A stretch of DNA of 64,000 nucleotides from Meloidogyne chitwoodi. Its lineage: Eukaryota > Nematoda > Chromadorea > Rhabditida > Meloidogynidae. The notes beneath the pieces were generated by a model, which saw only the letters and a list, made by a program, of their open reading frames with translations, was not told the DNA's origin and ran no database searches. Made by a program: the position numbers and the translations under genes. The stretch spans positions 2,046,001 to 2,110,000 of the forward strand of contig JACZZP010000005.1 of the NCBI GenBank assembly GCA_015183035.1, given 5' to 3'. The first letter of the stretch is position 1, and the number at the start of each line of letters is the position of its first letter. Of this stretch, positions 1 to 12,714 are shown one piece after another.

Positions 1-3000
1 GTAAAGAATTATTATTATTATTTTCTTCATTTTGATTAATTATTTTATTTTCTTTAATACCAATTAATTGTTGTTCTTCTTTCTTTTTAATATCTTTTGA
101 TTTTATTTGTTTTGATTTATTTTTTCGTTGTTTCCTTATTTTTTTATTTTTTACTTTTTTATTAGATAAATTATTCTCTTTTTTTACTTCATTCATTATT
201 GTTTTTCCTTCATTATTTACTTCATTCTTCTCTTCCTTCCTTTCTTCATTATTCCCTTCATTTGACTCTTTTATTTTCTCTTCACTTTTCCTTTCATTCT
301 TCACATTATTTTCTTCATTATCTTTTTCTTTCTTAATTTCATTATCTTCTCTTTTATTGTTCTTCATAGTAGTATTCACATTATTTACTTCATTCTTCTC
401 TTCTATCTTTACTTCGTCTTCCTCTTTAATCTCTTCATCTTTCTCTTCATTATCTTCCTCTTTCCTTTTCTCTTTCTTTTCTTCATAGACATCCTTCTCT
501 TTGTTCTTCTCTGTATGTTTCTCTTCATTCTTCTCTTTACTCTTCTCTTCATTTCTCGCTTCTTTCTTCTCTTCATTCTTTTCCTCCTTTTCGTTCTTCC
601 CTTTATTATTTTCTTGATATATTTCTTTGATATTATTCTTCTCTTTTTCTTCTTTTCTATCAATTATGTTTTCTTCTAATTTTAATTCAGAAAGTTTTTT
701 AGTAATATCTTCAATTTCTTTATTTTTTTTATTTTTCTTTTCTTTAGTATTTTTATTTTTTATTTCATTATTTTTATTAATATTATCTTCTTTTTTTTGT
801 TCAACTCTTAAATCATTTGGTTTAATTTTAATTTCTAAATTTATAAAAATATTTTTTAAATCATCTTCATTTAAATCAAAAGCTGAAGCAAATTTATCAA
901 TTTCTATTTTATGAGAGAGAAGACCTGATTTAAAAAAAATATTAAAATTCTTTCTGTTTTATAGCTAAAAATTCAGTAAAAATTAGAAAAGCTTTTAAAT
1001 TGTTGTTTTTGAGTTTTGAAATTTGACTAAAATATTTTCTGATTATTTATTTTAATTATTTAATAAAATAATTTTTGGGATTATTCAGCCAGAATTAAAT
1101 TTTTTGTCCAAAAAGATAGTAAAATATAAAATAGAACAAAAAAGGGTTATATTTAATTTCAACTATCCTCCACAGATTGGAGCTTTATTTTAGAAAATAC
1201 CTTTATCATAAACAGAAATTAAGCTATATTTTTTAATATTAAATATACTAAAAAACTAAATATAATTATTTCTACTAGTAGGACTTACAATTAGTGTACT
1301 GTACCTTTTTATTAGGTTGTAATATTTTTGGAGGTCAAGCTTTGCTTTGATTAAATGACTTAAAGGGAATAAAATTTGATAACCTAAAATTGGTTTCTTA
1401 GCAGGGTTGGTCGAAATTTCGATTTCGAGATTTCGAAGTTTTTCTTCGAATTATTTCGATTTCGCAAAATTAAAAAAGTTCGATTTCGAACTTTTTCTAT
1501 TTCGACCCAACCAGAGGTGTGCGAAAATTTTTCGTTTCGTTTCGTATTTTCGAAATTTTCGTAGATTTTTGACGTTTTCGTTCGTTGTTTCGTCAAAAAT
1601 CATTTTCGTTTCGTTTTCGTTTCGTTTTTTACTATTTTTCTACGAAAATAACGAAAATTTTTAAAGCAAAATTAGGTCTGAAATTTTCGTCTACGGTACT
1701 AAAAAAGTGTAATTTTTGGTAACAGAGATTTAAAAATTTTAAAATTTTTTGCCTGCGGCGCTGAGCATGGTGAATTTTTGGCAACTATAGTTCAATAACT
1801 TTCCAAAATGTTCGCCTGCGGCGCTAAATAAGGTATTTATAAACATGTACTCATCCTGAAACTTTTGATTAACCTGGAACAACCGTGTTTAAATACTTTT
1901 CTCTGCAAAGAAAATTAATCTTTCTATATTTTAAGACTTCTCATATATGTATATATAAATAATATGCTCTCCAAAACCTATTTTGAGAAAAACGGAATAT
2001 CCAAGGATATCCACGGACGGATATAGAAAATTTTGGCACGGATATATAACGGTATAGATCCCACGGGTATAACTGGTTATGGTTTCTGAAAAACCTAACC
2101 ATGCGCATGCCAGGTTTAAATACAAATTTACAGAGTATAAAAAATTAATTAAAAGATTTAGATATAAAATTTTTTTTTTAATTTGATAGAAATTTGAATA
2201 AAATTTAAATTTCTTTTGTAAATAAAATTTTTTTTAAAGATTAAATAGGTTATGTACCTATTAGAAAGTATTTCTATACAAAAAGGTGTCTTTTTTAGAA
2301 TAATTCAGAGGTATAAACTAAATTTGATTTTTTTCGTTTCGTTTTCGTTTCGTTTACGAAAATTTTAACATATTTTCGTTTTTTTTTTCGTTTCGAAAAA
2401 AACATTTATTTTTTTTCGTTTTCGTTTCGTAAATTATTTTTTTTTATTTTCGTTTTCGTTTCGATTCAAAAATTTTATTTTCGCACACCTCTGGACCCAA
2501 CCCTGTTCCTAGTTAAAAAATAACATGCCTAATCAAAAATAAAGTGATGTATGAAATATTGTTTTTTAAAAACATAATTTATATTTTTTGAAAAGAAAAG
2601 GAGCTTGGATAACTTTTTATGACCAAAAAATTTCTTGCGGACAAAACTTGCGGACTACTGAGCGTAACTTACCTTCTAAACTACATATATTTTATTTTAA
2701 ATTATTTTTCATTTTTCATTTAATTTTTAAAATATTTGGGATAATAAAAAATATTAAAAAATTATTACCTTCCTTCAATTCTCTCAAAAATTCCTTATTT
2801 ATTTCTGTTTTCTCCTCAATTTTAGCTTCATAAATTTTTTTTCCTTTTTCATTTTTAATATTTTGTTTTATATCAATTTCATTTAATAATTCTTTTTTCA
2901 TTAATTTATTAATCCAATTATCAAATTCACGTCTACGTTCTTTTTTTCGCCATAATTTATCCCATTTTTTATCATTATTTAATTTTAGATTATCCAAATA

Positions 3001-4204
3001 ATTTGTTAATTGTACAAATAATTGTTCTCTTAAAATTAGAATTTTAATTGGAGAAATTTAAAAATTATTTTTCTTTCCAAAAGAAGATAAATAATTAATA
3101 CACCTACCCTTCACACTATATACCAGGGATGGGCAAGTTTCGGATTTCGGAAAGTTCGGATTTTTCGGGTTTTTAAGACATTTTTATATCGTATTTTATT
3201 TTCCAATTTTGCCCATCCCTGCTACATACAATTATTTTTCTCTACAACGATTAATAAAAGTTTTTTGCATAATATTTAATTTATTAAGAAAATTTAATTT
3301 TTAACTTAAAATTTTTTTGCAATTTTCGATATATTTTGCAAGTTGTGAGATTAATATTTTTGGAAACCAAAATTTTTTTTGGCTAATATAATCACTAATT
3401 TCTAATTAATTTTCTTTACTCTTTTAGATATTTATTTTATTTCTTCATTTTTTTGGTAAATTTTTTATTATTTATTTTGAAATCAAAAATTTAAAAATAA
3501 ATAGAAAACCAATTTTTAGTCAAAAAATTTTGACTCCCAAAAATACCTATAAACCCCTCCAAAAAAACTAATTAAGATTATTTATTTAATCTTTGTTAAA
3601 TTAAATTATTTTTAAAAAATTATATATTATACAAACTTTTTACTTAAATTTTTAAATAATATATTTATTTGCCCCTTATTTAGAATTAAAATAAAAAAAA
3701 GATAACAATCAAAAAACTAATAAATTAAAACTTTTTGTAGAATATTTAATTCAGTAAATATTGATGATCTAAGCCATCTTGGCGGAAAAAATATTTTTTT
3801 TCGCCGCTGAGGAGGATTTTGGGGACCTCAAGGAACGAAGGAAGCAAAAAAAACATAAAAATAAATAAACCTATTATTATTTTCTAATTTTAACCCATCT
3901 CCTTCAGCCATTGCTTTAAATCCTGCTAATACTTTCATTAAAGATATATTATTATCAATAAATATTTTTTTATCTTCTATAAAAAATATAAAATCATAAA
4001 AATCATTAAACCAATATTTTGTTTCTTCTTTTTTAAAAAAATTCTGCCAATATTTAGGCAAATCTTTTAAAATTTTAAATTTAAACCAATTATAAAATAC
4101 AAATAATATTGTTGCATTTTTATTTTTTAAAATAGTCATTTCATCATTATTTTGTAATAACATTCCAATAATATTTTTGTAAAAATTTATTTTATTTTTA
4201 AATA
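1..4204 (-). CDS. Partial lineage-specific helical protein with Lys/Glu-rich exon
   Basis: Three exons agree in phase on the minus strand: 3871-4204, 2769-3028 and 924 down to the window edge. The first encodes an aromatic, Lys-rich stretch resembling the 6594-6779 exon of the neighbouring upstream gene, so the two look like paralogs. The last exon stays open for over 300 residues, very rich in Lys, Glu and Asn, and is probably coiled coil or disordered. The exon at 4204 opens in phase 1 from an acceptor, and I found no matching 5' exon before the end of the upstream gene at 4550. The 5' end is therefore unresolved: an ATG at 4163 could be used, or the copy may be 5'-truncated. The intron at 925-2768 holds nested transposons. 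No known domain was recognised. Confidence 0.55.
1402..2505. mobile_element. hAT-like MITE (TTCGAAAT core), interrupted
   Basis: Inverted ends CAGGGTTGG...CCAACCCTG enclose a core of overlapping TTTCGAAAT and TTCGATTTCG words. It is the same family as the intact 141-bp copy at 30469-30609. A second element (1512-2493) has inserted near its right end, so about 122 bp belong to this element. Its own flanks (TTTCTTAG and TTCCTAGT) give only a weak duplication. Confidence 0.75.
1512..2493. mobile_element. hAT-like nonautonomous element (TTTCGTTTTCG core)
   Basis: Ends are CAGAGGTGTGCG and CGCACACCTCTG. They are flanked by an exact 8-bp duplication, GACCCAAC, at 1504-1511 and 2494-2501. Both subterminal parts are runs of TTTCG and TTTTCG on the same strand. 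The 982-bp body has no transposase-like reading frame. An 8-bp duplication with CAGAG ends is the hAT hallmark. Confidence 0.85.
3124..3221. mobile_element. hAT-like MITE, 98 bp
   Basis: Terminal inverted repeats CAGGGATGGGCAA and TTGCCCATCCCTG are flanked by CTATATAC and CTACATAC, a 7/8 match. The core contains TTCGG words. It lies just upstream of the 2769-3028 exon. Confidence 0.8.
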
Positions 4205-4549
4205 CTAAAAATTAATAGATAACTGTGTTTTAATAAGAGAATTAAATATTTTAATTAATTTAAAAATGATCAGTAAATCAAAGATAATTAGGGGAGATTA
4301 TTAATTTTCAGGGAGAACCGCTGGTCTGTCCTCCCTTTTATTTTTTTTTTTTGAGTCAAAAAGCCTGTCGGAGGCTTGGAGATGATTTATTAAATCATTT
4401 AAAATATTATATTATTTTACATAAAAATGAATTATATTTTAATTTATTTTTTAAATATTTTATTTTAGACGTAAAAATGGAATTTTAATCGAGTCATTTA
4501 ATAATTATTTTTAAATAAATAGGGTAGTATGTCCAAATTTTCTTTTTTT

Positions 4550-7500
4550 CTAATTTAAAAAAATTTTTAAAAACTTGCTTGTTTTATCGTAAAGATTGTA
4601 TTTTGAATTAACATAAAGTTTGTTAATTTTGTTTCTTCTTCCCGGATATTCTATAAATTGTTTCATTGAAGAATAATGTTTTTCTATAAATTCCCCATGT
4701 TCATCTTCAATAATTATCTAAAAAATTAATAATAAAATATTATTTATATTCAAATTATTATTTTGTATTATTTATTTATTTTTTTTAAATATTTAATAAA
4801 ATTATAATTTCAAGAAATAGGTTGGGGTCAACTAATAAGCATGTGGCCATCAGAGCGCCAACAATTATAACAAATGAACGATTAGTTACTTTTAGATGTT
4901 TATGGTACCATTGGATAGAGAAAAAAATTTGCTACAAAATAAAAAAGATTTGAGAATTTATGGAAAAATAAAAAAAAAGTTATAGTCAAAAAACTACATG
5001 TTTTCAGAAAAATGATTCTTTAAAATTTTTTTGATTATAACATTTTTTCTATTTTTCCAATAATTTTTATTTTTTTGGTATTTTATAGTAAATTTTCTGT
5101 TCTATCTAATGATACCATAAACACTTAAAAATAACTTCTCGTTCATTTGTTATAATTTTTGGCGCTCATTTGTCAGTTGTCGTGTTAAAAAATACCTTTT
5201 GTTCATGCATTATTCTTTCTTTCTCTTCTTTATCATAACATGCTTCCCCTTCCCATTCTCTTATTTTTTCTTCATTAAAAGTATTAAAATCAAATGTTAA
5301 ATTTTTAATCATTTCAAAATGTTGGTTAGAATTAGTAAATTTAATAAAAGGTATTGCCATATAAATAAAATTAACCATTAAACAAAAATTAAAAGTATTA
5401 TATAAAGTAGCTTCACTGAATAATTTAAACTTTAGCCATTTAAAACGATCAGAAAAGGCCGCAATTATTAAATTATTATCAGGATTTAACTTAAAAAAAA
5501 AAAATTTAATTAATTAAAGAGAGATATTATAACAGAAAAAATATTTATTTTATAAGCTAAAATAAATTTTAGAAAATTTTATTTTAGTTTATTAATTTAA
5601 TTACTTTATCTTCACCACCCAATTGATTAAAAGTTGCTTTAACTTTTGCATATAATAAAGCTCCGATTATTCTGTATATTGCAGTTAATGATTCATCTGA
5701 ATTCATTGGAGCTATGGCATAAATTTCATAAAAACGTATTCTCATTTTTGTATTTATTTGATCTAAGTAATTTAAATATATTAATAAAAAATTATATTTT
5801 TATTAATATTTAATATAAAGGAAAAGATATATGGTTTAAGGTAGAGTTCGGAGGACTTTAACGGAGAAGAGGGAAATGTTTCCAGGGAAGCGCGTGGATT
5901 GGGAGAGATTATCTATTGACGGGAAAACTTATGTTTAGAGCAAGATTGCAGAGGAAAACCCATAAGGAGAACCTTTTGTAATTTTTTAGGCAAAAGCCCT
6001 TTAGGGGAGTGGAGACGAACACTAACACTAAGTTTAAGTGATTTATTTGCTTATAAATGTGGGAGGATAAAAGGAAGAGATCTTTTAAAATTTTGTTTCT
6101 AGTTGCTAGATGGGTTAAAATATATTCTTCTACATCAGGGCTGGACGCAATTGTGGATTGCGCTTGCGCAAATTGCGCGTAATTTTGCAGTTGCGTATTG
6201 CGGATTGCGCTTGCGCAAAATTTTTTGCAAATTGCGTCCAGCCCTGTTCTACACCTCTTAATATTAATTCCCAAAAAATTTTTAATTAATAATTAGTTTT
6301 TTTAAATTAAATTATTTATTTACCTAATTTCAAAACATCTGGATGATTGTTTTCTAAAAAACTTAAATAATAAAAGTCAATTATTTCGTACAAAACATCT
6401 TTAATTTTTAAAATATCATTGTTGCATATAAATACACGCATCTCGTCAGAATATGTAATTATTACAGTAAGTACAATATAATGTATTTGTTTTATATTCA
6501 ATTGATACTTATTATTAAAATTAATTTTTTTTTAAAAATTAATTTAAAATTTTAAAAATAGTTTTAATAAAAATATAATTTAAAAATTTTTACCATTAAT
6601 TCATTTATGTAATACCCTGATTCTACTAAATTACATTGACCTGGTCCTTTATTTACATTTTTAACCATATTTTCAAGTTTAGTAAAATTTGAAATATCTT
6701 TTTTATTTAATATTTGAGTAAATTTACCATTCCAAAAAAACCAATGTTCCATAAATAAAAATAATTCACAAACTTTTAACTTTAATAAAAAATTAATTTA
6801 AAAAAAAAAAGACGTCGCCAGAGAAATTCTCTTCTTTCCCTATACTCTCTAATACCTCAGACTTATATTTTTATTCTAATAAAGTTTTCCGGAAAAAGAA
6901 AGAAGGTTGAATATACAAAACTTTTCTGTTTTGATATCAGAAACATTTTCCGTATAAATTTAATTTTCCGGAAACCTCCAACTTTATATAGCTAAAGTAT
7001 ATTATTTAACTATATCTTACTATTATAACTAAATAATTTATTAAAAATATTTTCTGCTAACCTCCATATCAGAAATTGAAATGCTTTTAATTTTACTAAT
7101 ATTCTCCCATTCAAAAGACATTTTTTGAAAATTAATTTCATTTTTAAATTCATTGGAATGTTGAATAAATATTTTTGCAATAAAATAATTGAAAAAACTT
7201 AAAATTGCTGTAACATTTATTTCGTGAATAAATTTTAAATTTTTTGAACTAGTAGTTGCTTCATTTTGTATTGGTTTTGTATTTAAAGAAAGAAAATATA
7301 TATAATTATCAATTGTTTCTTTTGTAGGGATTATGTTATATCCAATAGCTAAAAATAAATTTTTTTTAATTTTGTCAACTTTGAATTAAGATTTTTTTTA
7401 GATTAATTTTCAGTTTTTTTATCTTTAAAACCAAAAAACAAAACAAAACGTAATCTTTTGTTTTAATTAAACAATTATTAATTTAATACTTACGTTCTTT

Positions 7501-10500
7501 TTTATAATTTGTTAATTTTACAAATTGACCTTTTTCTGGACATACAAATTCATAAGGATTGTAATTCTAAAATAATAAAAATTAAAAAAACTAAAATACT
7601 TGAAATTATCTAAAATATCCTCCAGTCAAATAAGCTTATTAGTACTAAGAAATATTAAACTCTCATATAAGTAATTTATTTATTTTAATTAATTTACCTT
7701 AATTGTTTCCCTGATTAATCTCTTCCTTTATTTTTAAAGGGACAATAATTTACTAAAACCCATGGATTATAACCTTCTCTATCTTTTTCAACACTCTCCT
7801 TTTGAGAAATGTTGAAAAATATAGTTACTTGTTTATTTAAGGAAATACGGTATTTAGATATTTTAAAATAAATTTATAAATAATATATACATTATAGTTC
7901 GAATTTTCTAATTTGCCATATCCAAACTGCAAATATATATCTCTTAACTCTTCCAATCGTTCCTTTCCTTTTTCATCTAACCCTATAAAAAAAATTTTTC
8001 TATTTATATTTTAAAAATTAATTTAAATTTAATAATTAATTTAAATAAATTAATAATATTTATTTATTTATTTAAATTATTTTTTTACCTCTAATTTTGT
8101 CAGAAAATTCAGAATTACTAAAATTATTAATAATCCAACCGTGTCCAAAATAAATAAAATTTCTTAACTCTTCAATATTTTCAATTTTTAAAATTTCTGA
8201 TTTATCTAAATTATTTAATAAATTATCAATTTTATTTTGTAATTCTTCATATAAATTATCTTGTTCTAATTGTTTTTCATTATTTAATTGATGATATTCA
8301 AAAATAAAATTATTTTGAATTTTATCATCTAGGAATGCCTAAATTTTTGAAATTATATAAATATTAATTTTAAAAATAAATAAATTTTAAAAAATAAATT
8401 ATTATATTTCTAAGGGTATTACTTACTTAGTGTAAAGGCAAGAAAGAGAACGTTAACTTACTCTGTGCTCTCTGCCTTTTATAATTTAATAAGTAGGTAA
8501 TTTATTTATTAAAATTTCTGAATGAAGGAATTTTTTAAGGAGATGGGACAAAGTGCTAAATTGTAGAAAATTTTATGGGCTTTTTGACAAAATATTCAAA
8601 AAAATTTCAAAATCAAATTTAGGGAGTATAAAATATTTTTTGAAGCAAAAAACCATTAGTTGAATTCGATTTCTCTTTTAGATTTCCATAAATAGAAAAG
8701 TTAATTATAATTTTTTCAGATTTTCTATTTTTCCATCGGAGTAAATAAAAAAAATTAATTATTAGAATTATTGTCTTTACTTTATTTATATTTTTTTAAT
8801 ATTTAATTTTTTACCTCAATATTCAATATTTCAGTCTCATCTCTTTTATCTTTAATTCTCAATTTATAACATTTATAAATAAATAATTTAAAAATAGTAA
8901 ATATATTTAAATATATTGGAATATTATTTTTAATTATTTCAAATTTATTTTCTTTCAATTTATCAACAAATAAAAGAAAAAAAGGACGATATATGTGCAT
9001 CCAATCATCTTTAATATCATTAAGAAAATAATTATCTAACCAAAGAATTATTAAAATAATTCCTGCTGAAATTGTTGAACATTTTCTTTCGTCTTTATTT
9101 TCTAAATCTAATGCTTGGTTATAATCTTCAAATAACCATTTAATTAATTGGACTTTGCTTGCATCTATATATTTAAAATTTATTTTAAATTTAGAAATTA
9201 ATTTTTAATTTCTAAATTTAAACAAAAAAATCCTTAATCTGTGGAGAGGAAAACCAGCCGAATTTTATTACACCAATGTTGTCTTTAAAAGCAGAATTTT
9301 AGTAAAATAATATCAAAACTAAAAGGCAAACAATTCTCCCGTGAAAAAATTTTAATATTTTGGCTTAAAAATTGGATTCTTTTTTAGTTTTTTAATTTTT
9401 AAAATCTTAGTCACATTTGTCCAAAAATTTATTTCCCCGGGACATTAATTTTTTAGAAAGTTTTCCCAATTTGTACATAAATATTGCCCAAAAACTTTCA
9501 AAATTTGCGTATTAAATAATTTTTGATTGGAAAACTTTTAAAAAAATTATTTGAATTTCTGTTTGAAGGATTTTATGGCGCAAAATTTGAGTGGTCTTAT
9601 TTATAAATAATTTTTATTTACTAATTATTATCAATGGCATAAGAGAATCACTCAGTGATTTAATAATTTCCATAACATCATTATTATTAAATTCTAAAAT
9701 TTTAATAATTTGAGTTCGAGCTCCTCTTTGATTAATTAATTGTTGGAATTCATCATTAGATTCCAAATAGTATAGTTCTTTTAATTCCTGTGTATGTCTT
9801 TTAAGAAGAAAATTTTTATTTGGTGGCATTATTGCAATTCTCTTGTTTGAGGTTTTTCCTTTTTCCAATCTTTTTAAAAAAAAATTTAATTTATTTCACT
9901 ATTTTTTAAATTATTATTTTTTTAAAATAATTAAATAAATTTATCTATTAAAAATATAAAATATTAACTTATTCCAACTGTTCTCCCAACTATCATTCCA
10001 ATGTTTTTGCAATAAATTAACAAGATTTTTGTCTATATTAGTATTAACTTTTATATTTTTTTCCCAAAATAAAGCTAATTCTAAAGGATCATCTTTTTCT
10101 AATTTCCATAAACATTCAAAAACATAACTAATTTCAATTTGTGCAAGTGCTTTTTCTTTCTCTTTTTCATCTCTTCCATTTAAAATTTTTTTATATAAAT
10201 CTATTTTATGTGAAGATTCAATTATATCTTTAAAAATATGTAATAATATTTAAATTAGTAAAAGTAATAAAAAAATTTAAAAGTTTTCAATTTATAAATT
10301 AAATGATTTCTCTTTAATCTAAGCTTTAGTTTAGTAAACTTTTGTTTTTATAGTATAATGATTTAGGAAAAGAGAAAATAAGGACTTTTATAATAAAATA
10401 TTTCCAACTTGAAAATATGTTTGATTATAAAACTTGAAAAAACAAACCTACTTAAATTGAGACTTAAACTTAAAACTTGACAAGTGTTATAATAAAACTT

Positions 10501-11726
10501 GAAAATAAAAAAGGTTATAATTCTCTCTTTTATAAGTTTACTTCTCAACTCTCTTTTAATAAACAAAAAAAGAAAATAATTTATTTAAATTTTTTTAAAT
10601 AATTTTTTATATTTTTATTTTCAATTTATTTTTATTAATTTACTTACCAAGTCTAAAAAGAATTGGTTTTTGCATTTCTAACCATTGAAACATTAATTCA
10701 CCTAATATTTTTCTCATTTTCAATTTCATTATTTGAATTTTAGATTTATCATTATCAGAATCACTTAAACATAATAATAAAAGATTTAATTCAAGATAAC
10801 TTTTTTCTTTATTATTTATATCTAAAGATGAAGAAAATTTTACTGAAAATAAATTGTTAATTGCTTGAAGATGAAGACGTTCAATTAAATTAATTAAAGT
10901 AGATGACATTTCTGTTTTATTTAGTTCATTTTTAAGTAACCATTCTTGAAAGAAAAATTTTTTAATTAATTATTTAATTATAGGTGAATCATAATACCTA
11001 AATTATTTAAAAATTCAAAAAATGTTTTTTTCAACCTAGACCTTTGTTATACAAATTTTAGCAAATTAATAAAAATCAAAAAATGTTAAAAAGATATAAT
11101 AAATTTATAAAAATAAATATTAACCAAATTTATAATTAATTTCCTCTATTAATTTAAGATCAACTTCATCGTCAATTGATTTTAACATATTATAAAATTC
11201 TGCTAAAATATGAATTGCTGTTTCTCCAATTATCTTTATAGGAAATATATTTAAATAATCTTTAGTACTTTTATAAAATTTAAACATTGTTTCAATCGAC
11301 TCTATTCTTTTATTTATTTTCGAAATTTTTTCATATTCTCTTAAATTTTTAAATGATCCTGATTTATAAATTCCTTTTAAAGCATTTCTTCCTTCTGCCA
11401 ATAATTTTTCGGCATAACTTTTTCTTTTAAAAATTTTTTTATCAAGTAATGTGATTGTAATTCTATAATATAATTCATTTATTTCCCCATTAGAAATATT
11501 ATTTAAAAATAGGTGAACATAGCTTTGATCAAGAGATAATCCTTCTAACACTATAAATTTAAATTAAAAATAAATTTTGATAAAAAAATTTATTTTATTT
11601 TTGTTAAATAAACTCACAATTCAAAGGTGTTTCATGACAAAAACAAAATTGCAAAAAAATATTTAATATTAAAATTAATATAAAAAACTTTATAAAAAAA
11701 GAAAATATTGAATTAAATAATTTCAT
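4550..11726 (-). CDS. Large secreted helical protein, 1141 aa, lineage-specific
   Basis: Sixteen exons join without phase conflict: 11618-11726, 11125-11550, 10648-10944, 9969-10227, 9622-9869, 8815-9164, 8089-8338, 7891-7982, 7754-7798, 7494-7566, 7062-7348, 6594-6779, 6324-6507, 5605-5762, 5196-5489 and 4550-4717 (TAG at 4550). The first exon begins with a clear signal peptide: MKLFN, then about 20 hydrophobic residues, then a Cys before HETPLN. The rest is polar, Lys/Glu/Asn/Leu-rich and apparently all helical, with few cysteines and no membrane segment. No family is recognised. The weakest joint is exon 9, where the donor at 7753 was chosen because reading on meets TAA. It diverges from the plus-strand secreted gene at 12715. 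A host-directed secreted role is possible in a parasite, but that is inference. Confidence 0.7.
4855..5165. mobile_element. Fold-back MITE in intron
   Basis: Imperfect inverted arms of about 70 bp start GCGCCAACAATTATAACAAA and end with its complement at TTTTTGGCGC. They surround an AT-rich centre with a second internal inverted pair around position 5000. No convincing target duplication was found. It lies in the last intron of the large secreted gene. Confidence 0.6.
6136..6246. mobile_element. hAT-like MITE (TTGCGCAA core), 111 bp
   Basis: Ends CAGGGCTGGACGCAATT and AATTGCGTCCAGCCCTG are flanked by TTCTACAT and TTCTACAC, a 7/8 match. The core is built from repeated ATTGCG, TTGCGCAA and GCGCTTGCGCAA words, all self-complementary. 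It lies in the intron at 5763-6323 of the large secreted gene. Confidence 0.85.
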
Positions 11727-12714
11727 TTAATTTTAAACTAAAAAATTAATTTAAATTTAATAAAAGTTTATTTCAAGGCATAAATATTCGTTTTATATTT
11801 TTAATTCAAATCTCCAATTGGTAGTATAAGAGAAAATAATTTTTAAGTGTAAGAAAATATGTATATGTTAACGTAAAAAAACGTGGAGATTTATTTTTAT
11901 GAAATAGTTAGAGAAAAATAATTTAATTAAAAGAAATAGTTTCATAATTAGAGATAAAAATTGTTATCATGAATAAAAATATATTAAGAAAAGATTTCAT
12001 AATTAAATTTTTTAAATTTATTTTAAATTAAATTTTATCTTTTTTATAAAATTTGTAGAACTTTTAAAATATTTTCTGTTAATTTTTAGCTGAAAATAAG
12101 AAGCAAAGCCATGACAGGATTCGAACCTACAGATTTGAGTTAAACAAAATCAGATTGTCTACCACCTAAACCACAAGGACTCTCTTTGTTCTTCTCTCTT
12201 TTTATTTATTTTAAATATGTATGTACTATAGTAGCCAGTTGGATTTATTAAAAAAATTTTATCACAGTCGCAGAACAGAAAATTTGCTTTATTCTTTTTA
12301 AAATTAAAATTAGACTTAAAAAAAATATTTTTTTTAAGATTTTTTTATAATAAAAAATTATAAAATAAAATATTTTTTAATTAGGTTAAATTAATTAAAA
12401 ATTTAGGCAAATAAAATTAAATTTAAAAATTATTAAAGTAAAAATAAAGAAAAAGTACTTTTAGCAAGTAAATTTATTTTTTTTAACTTATTTCGAAATT
12501 TATTAATTTACACATTGCAATATTTATTTTATTTAAATAAATATTTTCCCTAAATTAAGAAAAAAGAGGCGGAAATTATCAAAGTCAACTAGGCAATGCA
12601 TGCGTTGATTAAGTGCATTTATTTTAAAATTTTTTTATTGCGAAATCTAATAATTATTTTTTAATATTTAATTATTTTTTAATTAAAAATAATAATATTT
12701 CTAAAAGAAAAAAA
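11727..12714. other. Divergent intergenic region
   Basis: Region of 988 bp between two divergently transcribed secreted-protein genes, very AT-rich. The only distinct feature seen is the tRNA-like sequence at 12108-12181. The shared promoter is not resolvable by eye. Confidence 0.4.
12108..12181 (-). tRNA. tRNA-like sequence (possibly tRNA-derived repeat)
   Basis: On the minus strand there is an A-box-like TGTGGTTTAGGTGG and a perfect B box GGTTCGAATCC at tRNA spacing. A T-arm forms with two wobble pairs. The acceptor stem pairs only about 6 of 8 and the anticodon arm does not give a standard 7-nt loop. It is probably a degenerate tRNA or a tRNA-derived repeat rather than a working tRNA. Related sequence occurs at 55891-55962. 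Confidence 0.4.

Noticed and set aside
409..663. Lys/Arg-rich minus-strand frame
   Set aside because: It is an off-frame reading of the Glu/Lys-rich exon that joins in phase with upstream exons.
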